Origin: Paenibacillus lutimineralis
Lineage (GTDB): Bacteria; Bacillota; Bacilli; Paenibacillales; Paenibacillaceae
DNA length: 64,000 bases
Direction of reading: 5' to 3'
Assembly (NCBI RefSeq): GCF_003991425.1
Contig: NZ_CP034346.1
Location: 3,943,501-4,007,500, forward strand
Made by a program: the position numbers and the translations under genes. Shown piece by piece: positions 58,301 through 64,000 of this stretch (its first letter is position 1; each line of letters starts with the position of its first letter). Below the pieces are notes generated by a model. The model did no database searches, had not been told where the DNA came from, and saw only the letters and a program-made list of their open reading frames with translations.

Positions 58301-59686
58301 ATGCGGATCAACAAAGGTCGCATAGCGGTCTAGTTCTTTGCCTTCTTGCATCTTGACCGCGGCGATCTCAATAATTTTGTTCTGCGTCACAGACAGACCG
58401 GTGGTCTCAATATCGAATACGATATAAGTTGTCGTCTTCAGGTCATCGGGACGTGGATTCAATACGACTGCCACATTATCATTCACTACGTTGGCCTCGA
58501 CGCCGTAGATCATCTTGATCCCGTTCTTTTTGGCAGCTTTCGCGGCATCAGGATAGCACTGCACTCCACCATGATCGGTTATGGCGATCGCTTTATGTCC
58601 CCATTTGGCCGCTATCTTCACATAATCGCCGACTGGAGTTACCGCATCCATCGTACTCATCGTCGAATGCAGATGGAACTCAACGCGCTTCTCAGCAGCA
58701 TTATCCTTCCGGGATGGTGGGGAGTTCACTTCACATAAATCCGAAGGAATCATGACGAGCTCAGGAATGGACATGAAGCGGTCCATCTCCACTCTACCGC
58801 GGGCTTTGATCCATTTCCCGTTCGCTAATTGTCCCATAATCTTGAGATCTTCCTTATTCTTAGCGAACAGCTTCATCTGCAAGGAATCACTGAAGTCGGT
58901 AATATAAAAAGTAAATAAAGTATTGCCATTACGTAGTTCCTTGCTCTCCAGACCGAAAATCGCGCCCTGTATCGTGACCCGTTTTTCTTCATCTTGTAGT
59001 TCCTGCAGTGGGAGTGGCTGATCTTTGATGTCATATCCGATCTGCAGCTTAACCGCTTCACCATCGTCTTCCTCAGGCGGCGCTTCTGCTTCCATGCTCT
59101 CCATCATCCGTTGGATCACTTCGCGTTCTTCCTCAGCAATTCGTTGCTGGAATTCCTCGAATGCTTCCTCATTGTTCTCAGCTACATGCAGCTTGACTCT
59201 TACTTCCAGCCCAAAATAATTGTCATAGAAGGTCGTGATTGCCTTGTCTATATTCTTCTTACGAGCTAGTTCCAACGCCATCGCATCGCCTAACGATACC
59301 GTTACAAGATCGTCCTCGATCTCATAACCAGCCTTGGCCATCCATCCATTAACGGATGGTACTTCCCGCTGCACCCATTCTAGGAATAGCTTCCAATATT
59401 CCGTCACAATCTGCTCAGCAGTCTGGTCCTGTTCATATTGAAATAGAAAAGCGATCTTGGCAATATGCTGCATTCGCTCCTGGATACGCAAGCAGAACGT
59501 CCTATAGACCTGGGTAGGAACAAGCGTCTGTTTACGGATTGTAATCTTCCACTCGCGGTTACCGCGGCTTACCTCTACCTGATCGATATATCCGTCTAGG
59601 AAATACGGATCCACCAGCGAAGCTGGAACTTCCGCCTGCTTCATCAACAGTTCAAGTCTGGTTCTTTTCTCCTGGACGTCGGTCAT
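55370..59686 (-). CDS. polC: DNA polymerase III PolC-type alpha subunit
   Basis: A 1438-residue replicative polymerase of Gram-positives. Order: an N-terminal OB/DnaE-like region, PHP part 1 (VEFHLHSTMSTMDAVTP), the inserted DEDDh 3'-5' exonuclease (VFDIETTGLSVTQNKIIEIA, HNARFDVDFVNAKL, HHRAIDDT), PHP part 2, then polymerase palm (SRGSVGSSVVATFLGISEVN, KVPDIDLNFSGEYQ), fingers and beta-binding tail (SNQLSLF). A zinc-like CxnCPKCGQPL lies before the palm Asps. ATG 59686 follows GGGGGAGGAAG; the frame to 59866 covers repeat sequence. Upstream lies proS. Confidence 0.97.
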   Translation of the reverse strand: MTDVQEKRTRLELLMKQAEVPASLVDPYFLDGYIDQVEVSRGNREWKITIRKQTLVPTQVYRTFCLRIQERMQHIAKIAFLFQYEQDQTAEQIVTEYWKLFLEWVQREVPSVNGWMAKAGYEIEDDLVTVSLGDAMALELARKKNIDKAITTFYDNYFGLEVRVKLHVAENNEEAFEEFQQRIAEEEREVIQRMMESMEAEAPPEEDDGEAVKLQIGYDIKDQPLPLQELQDEEKRVTIQGAIFGLESKELRNGNTLFTFYITDFSDSLQMKLFAKNKEDLKIMGQLANGKWIKARGRVEMDRFMSIPELVMIPSDLCEVNSPPSRKDNAAEKRVEFHLHSTMSTMDAVTPVGDYVKIAAKWGHKAIAITDHGGVQCYPDAAKAAKKNGIKMIYGVEANVVNDNVAVVLNPRPDDLKTTTYIVFDIETTGLSVTQNKIIEIAAVKMQEGKELDRYATFVDPHELIPYHIQQLTNINDDMVKGAPEVDQVLDEFIKFAGDAVLVAHNARFDVDFVNAKLKELGRPPIVNPVLDTLELARLIHPSLKNHRLNTLASKYKVSLENHHRAIDDTVALAGVLIGLIEDAVTQERMTTLDRLNDRVGKDLSNTRPFHCGIYALNMTGKKNLFKLISMSHTEYFKRVPCIPKSKLTAMREGLLVISGCEKGEFFEAVLNKTVEEAEEVAGFYDVLEIQPLTMYLHLVDKGLVGSVEELKTAIRKVVEIGFKLGKPVIATGNAHYLEPRDKIFRDITIHGITGFSPLKDLRKPDAHFRTTDEMLAEFEFLGKDKAYEVVVTNTANLADSFEELELFPDKLFTPIIDGADEEIRSTCYNTARSMYGEDLPEVVIKRLEKELEPIIKYGFSANYLISAKLVKKSNQDGYLVGSRGSVGSSVVATFLGISEVNPLPAHYMCRNSECKHSEWFLDGSVPSGFDLPAKDCPKCGQPLKGEGQDIPFETFLGFKGDKVPDIDLNFSGEYQPEAHNFTKVIFGEKNVFRAGTIGTVAEKTAFGFTKKYEEEHHKHWRSAELNRLAAGCTGVKRSTGQHPGGIVVVPDYIEVEDVTPVQYPADDTGAEWKTTHFDYHAFEANLLKLDILGHDDPTMMRMLQDLTGIDPTTIPMNDPKVMSMFNSTESLGVAPEQIRTPVATYGVPEMGTKFVRQMLVESQPSSFADLLQISGLSHGTGVWLGNAQELIKNGTCNIKTVIGCRDDIMLFLIYKAGMDAGLAFKITESVRKGKGLTPEWIDEMKKCKVPQWYIDSCLKIQYMFPKAHASAYVISAVRTAYFKLYYPIEFYATYFSVRGEDFDIELCCQGYEAIYRKIEEIEQKGFQALPKEKAMLPILEMALEVTARGFRFKTIDLYRSDATRFIVDGDALIPPFAALAGIGENAARNIAAAKEAGEFLSVEDFQQRSKASKTIIELLGSLGCFRDLPESNQLSLF

Positions 59687-59725
59687 TTCTTCCTCCCCCA
59701 TACTCAAATAGTGACATTGAAACGC

Positions 59726-59796
59726 TAACGAACGCAGTATCGTTAAAATTTCTTTATCGGTGTTTTCGTAAAAATAGCTCTCTGTAGTTTCGTTAG
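59726..59796. repeat. Pair of TAACGA-type palindromic repeats, 49 bp apart
   Basis: TAACGAACGCAGTATCGTTA at 59726 (arms TAACGA/TCGTTA) and TAGCTCTCTGTAGTTTCGTTAG at 59775. The same family and the same 49-bp spacing as at 9509-9741. It sits between the proS terminator and the polC ribosome site. Confidence 0.65.
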
Positions 59797-59816
59797 ACGA
59801 AAAATACACATCAGTG

Positions 59817-59902
59817 CAAAAATTAAGGCCTCCGCGAATCTGGCCGACAGGAGCTTGAAGCAACAAATACCTGTCATGGCCGTTCTGCCGAAAGCCTTAA
59901 TA
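59817..59902 (-). terminator. Branched terminator-like structure after proS
   Basis: Minus-strand ATTAAGGC / GCCTTAAT outer stem enclosing GGCC-(AT)-GACAGG / CCTGTC-GGCC, then TTTTTGC. Larger than a simple terminator. A small TGGAC/GTCCA hairpin lies at 59916-59929. Confidence 0.6.
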
Positions 59903-59962
59903 TCGTTATATCCTTTGGACAAGAGTCCAGTTCATCTTGCACAGTTCTTGCGGCAGGACTAA

Positions 59963-61414
59963 TTAATAGGCTCTGGCAAAAACAACGGTATGCTTGGCCG
60001 GTTCGCCGCAGACGAGACATTTCGTCTTCTGAACTTCCGGCTCAAACGGAATATTCCGGCTGGTTGCTCCGGTCTCTTCCTTGACTTGATGTTCACAAGC
60101 CTCAGAACCGCACCAGCCTGCGAGTGTGAAGCCTCGCTTCTCTTCCATGCTGGCTTTCATCTCATCTAATGTATCTACGGAATAGAAATGCTCATCACGG
60201 AATGCCTTGGCACGGTTGTACATTTCCTGATGGACCTGTTCCAGCATCGCTTGAACTTCTTCCACGAGACGGTCTTGTTGTACGACCTTCTTCTCGCCGC
60301 TAATACGCGATACAAGAACACAGACGCCATTCTCCATATCACGAGGGCCAATCTCAAGGCGGACAGGAACGCCACGCATTTCATATTCATTGAACTTCCA
60401 GCCTGGACGAACGTCAGCACGGTCATCCATTCCTACGCGGATACCCGCCTTCTTCAATTCAGCGAACAATTCATCGCTGCGAGCAATGACCATATCGCGA
60501 GTCTTAGGCGGTCCGATCGGTATGATCATTACTTGCTTCGGAGCTACCTTAGGCGGCAGTGCCAACCCGCGGTCATCCCCGTGCACCATGATCAATGAAC
60601 CGATCAAGCGAGTGCTCACGCCCCAGGAGGTCGTATGCACGAATTCACGTTCATTCTCGCGGTTCAAGTACTGGATATTGAACGCTGTTGCAAAGTTGGT
60701 GCCGAGATAATGCGAAGTTCCCGCTTGTACGGCGCGTCCATCCTTCATCATCGCTTCAATCGAGAAAGTATCAACGGCCCCGGCAAATTTCTCGGACGGT
60801 GTCTTCTGACCCGTAATAACCGGAATCGCTAGATAACCCTCTACAAAGTCACAGTAGATTTCCAGCATCCGCATCGTCTCTTCGCGGGCTTCCTGTTCAT
60901 TCTCATGAGCGGTATGGCCTTCCTGCCACAAGAACTCGCTCGTGCGCAGGAACGGTAGTGTCCGTTTCTCCCAGCGAACGACGTTAGCCCATTGATTGAT
61001 CAATACCGGCAAGTCGCGATAGGATTGAATCCATTTCTCATACATATGCCCAATCATTGTCTCAGAAGTTGGTCTGATCGCGAGGCGCTCTTCCAGCTTC
61101 TCGCCAGCCGCTTCAGTCACCCAAGGAAGCTCAGGGTTGAAGCCCTCCACATGCTCCTTCTCTTTCTGGAAGAAGCTCTCTGGAATAAAGAGTGGGAAAT
61201 AAGCGTTGCGATGGCCCGTCTCTTTGAAACGGCGATCCAGTTCAGACTGAATATGCTCCCAAATCTCATAGCCATCTGGCTTGAACACAATACAGCCGCG
61301 TACTGGCGAATAGTCCATCAAATCCGCTTTCTTAATGACGTCAATATACCAGCGCGAGAAGTCCTCTCCCTGCGGGGTAATCTCCGTTACAAATTGTTTC
61401 TCCTCGTTAGCCAT
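59963..61414 (-). CDS. proS: Proline--tRNA ligase (short, archaeal-type with C-terminal zinc domain)
   Basis: A 483-residue class II synthetase of the shorter ProRS type without the INS editing insert. Class II motifs: FKPDGYEIWEHIQSELDRRF region, RPTSETMIGHMYEKWIQSYR, VVRWEKRTLPFLRTSEFLWQ (motif 2), SLIMVHGDDRGLALPPKVAP (motif 3). The C-terminal extension has zinc-type Cys in GWCGSEACEHQ and TKCLVCGEPAKHT and ends FARAY. It lies 33 bp after rseP, likely one transcript; no T-box is seen. Bacillales may also have a longer bacterial ProS. Confidence 0.95.
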   Translation of the reverse strand: MANEEKQFVTEITPQGEDFSRWYIDVIKKADLMDYSPVRGCIVFKPDGYEIWEHIQSELDRRFKETGHRNAYFPLFIPESFFQKEKEHVEGFNPELPWVTEAAGEKLEERLAIRPTSETMIGHMYEKWIQSYRDLPVLINQWANVVRWEKRTLPFLRTSEFLWQEGHTAHENEQEAREETMRMLEIYCDFVEGYLAIPVITGQKTPSEKFAGAVDTFSIEAMMKDGRAVQAGTSHYLGTNFATAFNIQYLNRENEREFVHTTSWGVSTRLIGSLIMVHGDDRGLALPPKVAPKQVMIIPIGPPKTRDMVIARSDELFAELKKAGIRVGMDDRADVRPGWKFNEYEMRGVPVRLEIGPRDMENGVCVLVSRISGEKKVVQQDRLVEEVQAMLEQVHQEMYNRAKAFRDEHFYSVDTLDEMKASMEEKRGFTLAGWCGSEACEHQVKEETGATSRNIPFEPEVQKTKCLVCGEPAKHTVVFARAY

Positions 61415-61447
61415 AAAAACTCTTGTCCTCCCGTAAAAACCTCATAA

Positions 61448-62722
61448 TTATCCAAACAATCGTAATATATCGTTATAGGTTACTGCAATCATTAGCAGGA
61501 ACAGCATTGCAAATCCAATAAAATGCACTAAGCCTTCATGGTTCGGGTCTACCGGTTTGCGGCGAAGAGCTTCGATGCCCAGGAAGATCAGACGACTGCC
61601 ATCAAGTGCCGGAATCGGCAGCAAATTGAAGATCCCTAGATACAGACTAAGAATGGCCGTCCATCTGGTAAGCTGTACAATCCCTTGCTTAGCAATCTGC
61701 CCCGTTACTTCAAAGGTTCTTACCGGCCCACCAAGATCATCCATGGAGAATTTGTTAATCAACTGCTTAAAACCCTGGAAGATCAGCTTCGTCGTATCAA
61801 CCATATCCGTTCCGGCTCTGGTAACCGACTCACCTACAGAAGCGCTACGCATAGGGAAGAAAGTAATAATCGAGCTGCCTACCTTCCCTACCTGCTCATT
61901 ATCTGCCGCACGAGGGGTAACGGTAATATCCACTTCCTGTTCTCCACGCTTAAGCGTCCATACCATCGGCTTATCCTTGGAAGCCTGGATTGACTCAATC
62001 ATTTTGTTCGCATCGGTTCCAACTGGCTTACCATTAATCTTCTCAATGATATCACCCTCAAGGACTCCAGCTTCCGCTGCAGGCATTCCCTTCACTACAT
62101 CCCCGACCTGTAGATGGCTCGGCTTATCAAGCGGGATCCCTGCCATTAGCGTATACAACGCAAATAGTACGAAAGCAAGAATGAAGTTCATGAGCGGTCC
62201 GGCAAAGATCGATAACGCTCTTTGTCCCACAGTCTTGCTGCCGTATTGACGGTCCCTCGGTGCAATCTGTGTCTCTTTGCCCTTAACAACAAGCATCGCC
62301 TGCGGATGAACTGAGTACCTGACGCTCTCCCCATCTACATCCAGCAGTACGGACAGATCATCAACCAGATCGATCTGCAGTACCTCGCCGCGAATGACAT
62401 TCTTGCGACTGTCCAGTCGATCCAAATAAATCTTACGGACTTTATCTTCTTCCAGGCGTAACGCTATCGTCTGCCCGTTAGAAATCTCAATCAACTCAGG
62501 ATCGTCTCCGGCCATGCGGGCATATCCACCGAAGGGAAGCAGACGGAAAGTAAACTGCGTCTCGCCTCGCTTATAAGCGAACAATTTAGGTCCAAATCCT
62601 ATCGCAAACTCCCGTACCAGTATCCCTGCACGTTTTGCGAAGTAAAAGTGCCCCCATTCATGCACCGCCACAATGACGAAAAACATGAGCACCGTCAAAA
62701 AAATAATTTTCAGTAGTTCCAA
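61448..62722 (-). CDS. rseP: Site-2 intramembrane metalloprotease RseP/RasP
   Basis: A 424-residue zinc protease that cleaves anti-sigma factors and signal peptides in the membrane. First helix with VAVHEWGHFYFAKRAG (HExxH), FRLLPFGGYARMAG, an inserted domain, a PDZ domain (AAEAGVLEGDIIEKINGKPV), and the third metal ligand in NLLPIPALDGSRL. Start at TTG 62722 after AAAGGAGG; the frame runs to 62758. Between dxr and proS, the usual Bacillales order without cdsA in view. Confidence 0.94.
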   Translation of the reverse strand: MELLKIIFLTVLMFFVIVAVHEWGHFYFAKRAGILVREFAIGFGPKLFAYKRGETQFTFRLLPFGGYARMAGDDPELIEISNGQTIALRLEEDKVRKIYLDRLDSRKNVIRGEVLQIDLVDDLSVLLDVDGESVRYSVHPQAMLVVKGKETQIAPRDRQYGSKTVGQRALSIFAGPLMNFILAFVLFALYTLMAGIPLDKPSHLQVGDVVKGMPAAEAGVLEGDIIEKINGKPVGTDANKMIESIQASKDKPMVWTLKRGEQEVDITVTPRAADNEQVGKVGSSIITFFPMRSASVGESVTRAGTDMVDTTKLIFQGFKQLINKFSMDDLGGPVRTFEVTGQIAKQGIVQLTRWTAILSLYLGIFNLLPIPALDGSRLIFLGIEALRRKPVDPNHEGLVHFIGFAMLFLLMIAVTYNDILRLFG

Positions 62723-62851
62723 TCGAAAGCATCCTCCTTTTGGCCACGGATCGTCCAAGTTCTTTCTAGATTATCATTATTCTCCGATCAGGCACAAGAG
62801 AATACAAGAATGAATCTTTTCTATGATGACGACAGCAGGCCCTTTGAGGAA

Positions 62852-63991
62852 TTACAACGATTCAGCGACCGCTCTCGCCCATAGGTCAACATCCCTGATT
62901 ACTTCAAGACTTGGATCGGCCAGAGCTTCATGTCTGGAAAGCACGGTCTCAATGAGATATTCAATCTTCAGGAATGAAATTTCTCTATTTAAGAAGCGAG
63001 CTACCGCAACTTCATTAGCTGCATTGAACACCGTCGGTGCGGTACCTCCTATTTTACCACATTCAAAAGCTAGTCTTAAACAAGGAAAACGTTCAAAATC
63101 CATCTCTCGAAACTGGAGCTTACCTGCCTCGGCCAAAGAAAGGCGCTGCGCCGCCGAATTCCAGCGATGTGGATACGAAAGTGCGTACTGAATTGGAACC
63201 CGCATATCCGGTGTGCCAAGCTGAGCAATAATGCTTCCATCACGATACTCAACGAAAGAGTGGACAATGCTCTCAGGATGGAGCAATACTCCAATCTGTT
63301 CAAATTCAAGTCCAAACAGCCAATGGGCTTCAATCACTTCCAATCCTTTGTTGACCATCGTGGCCGAATCGATTGTCACCTTAGCGCCCATTGACCAGTT
63401 CGGATGCTTCAAGGCGTCTTCAACCGTTACATTCGTAAGCTGCTCCCGACTATAATCGCGGAAGGAACCACCCGACGCCGTTAATGTAATGCCTGCCACA
63501 TCCTCCATGTGCTCACCATTCAGACATTGGAATATCGCCGAATGTTCACTGTCAACAGGAAGTATGGACACACCTTTCTCCTTAGCTAGAGCCGTTACCA
63601 GGTGGCCAGCTGTTACCAGAGTTTCTTTATTCGCAAGAGCGATGGTTTTTCCCTCGGAAATAGCCGCTAAAGTAGCTGGTAGACCAGCACTGCCGACAAT
63701 CGCGGTGACTACCGTATCAGCTTCAGTACCAGCAGCAACTTCAATCAAGCCTTCTTCCCCATAACTAAGCTCTATCTCAGCCGGTAATAGTGGACGGACT
63801 TGATCCGCCAATTCCTTGGTAGCAATAGAGGCCTTCTTCGGCCGAAATTGATTCACTTGCTGTACGAACAGATCCACATTGGCTCCAGCAGCAAGACCCT
63901 CAACGAAAAATTGCTCAGGATGCTGCTGGACAACATCCAGCGTCTGCGTCCCGATCGATCCGGTCGAGCCGATAATTGCAATTTTCTTCAT
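62852..63991 (-). CDS. dxr: 1-deoxy-D-xylulose 5-phosphate reductoisomerase
   Basis: A 379-residue MEP-pathway enzyme that converts DXP to MEP. NADPH motif GSTGSIGTQTLDVV, ALANKETLVTAG, the metal and substrate loops LPVDSEHSAIFQCLNGE and TLTASGGSFRD, MGAKVTIDSATMVNKGLEVI. The ATG is at 63991, 9 bp inside the window edge, with AGGTG visible upstream, so the gene is complete. It starts the dxr-rseP-proS run. Confidence 0.97.
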   Translation of the reverse strand: MKKIAIIGSTGSIGTQTLDVVQQHPEQFFVEGLAAGANVDLFVQQVNQFRPKKASIATKELADQVRPLLPAEIELSYGEEGLIEVAAGTEADTVVTAIVGSAGLPATLAAISEGKTIALANKETLVTAGHLVTALAKEKGVSILPVDSEHSAIFQCLNGEHMEDVAGITLTASGGSFRDYSREQLTNVTVEDALKHPNWSMGAKVTIDSATMVNKGLEVIEAHWLFGLEFEQIGVLLHPESIVHSFVEYRDGSIIAQLGTPDMRVPIQYALSYPHRWNSAAQRLSLAEAGKLQFREMDFERFPCLRLAFECGKIGGTAPTVFNAANEVAVARFLNREISFLKIEYLIETVLSRHEALADPSLEVIRDVDLWARAVAESL

Positions 63992-64000
63992 AACGCACCT

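Noticed and set aside
59687..59866. 60-residue N-terminal extension of PolC
   Set aside because: It runs through the TAACGA repeats; the ATG at 59686 has a strong ribosome site and the family N-terminus.
61415..61447. T-box before proS
   Set aside because: Only 33 bp separate rseP and proS, too short for a T-box leader.

Overview
The window is chromosomal DNA of an endospore-forming low-GC Gram-positive bacterium, most likely Paenibacillus or a close relative. The reasons are a dense set of sporulation genes (spoVAC/spoVAD, spoVS, dpaA/dpaB, sleB, spoIIIE, tepA), the Bacillales gene order rimP-nusA-rnpM-ylxQ-infB-rbfA-nrnA-truB-ribF-rpsO-pnp, a Gram-positive polC, frequent TTG and GTG starts with strong GGAGG-type ribosome sites, and several kinds of intergenic repeat. 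The genus is inferred; no rRNA or tRNA gene is visible. Almost every gene lies on the minus strand, so the window reads from dxr at the right end to miaB at the left. The only clear plus-strand operon is the YetF/spoVAC/spoVAD group at 1.1-3.5 kb.

In transcription order: dxr, rseP and proS (isoprenoid synthesis, site-2 protease, tRNA charging), then polC, then the nusA/infB operon down to rpsO and pnp. Next come a two-gene ABC exporter, ylxY, the M16 peptidase mlpA and dut. The sporulation/lysine region follows: dpaA-dpaB, a degenerate asd remnant, dapG, dapA, rnjB, tepA, ylzJ, spoIIIE and sleB. After it lie the ymfF-ymfH-ymfI group (EF-P modification), ymfJ, ymfK, a RodZ-like gene, yajQ, rimO, pgsA, cinA, recA, recX, rny, ymdB, spoVS, a dipeptidase, korA-korB and pduL. 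The left end holds a small spoVA-type spore-membrane cluster and the start of miaB.

Several genes serve one process. dapG and dapA feed dihydrodipicolinate to DpaAB for the spore-core dipicolinate that SpoVA proteins move, and SleB degrades cortex at germination. RNase Y, RNase J2, PNPase and NrnA are four RNA-decay enzymes in one window. CinA, RecA, RecX and a LexA-type box form a DNA-damage group.

The most unusual features are: (1) asd between dpaB and dapG survives only as a frameshifted 3' remnant; (2) a MITE-like family with GTTCAAAAAGTC ends is scattered in intergenic gaps as full, deleted and truncated copies; (3) two families of short palindromes (TAACGA...TCGTTA and CTGCA...TGCAG) recur every 49-65 bp downstream of a gene's end and ahead of the next gene; (4) a 120-121 bp direct repeat lies between cinA and recA; (5) ymdB appears to start at ATT; (6) a YetF protein carries a DUF1657-like tail related to the divergent small gene beside it, in a spoVA cluster without spoVAE.
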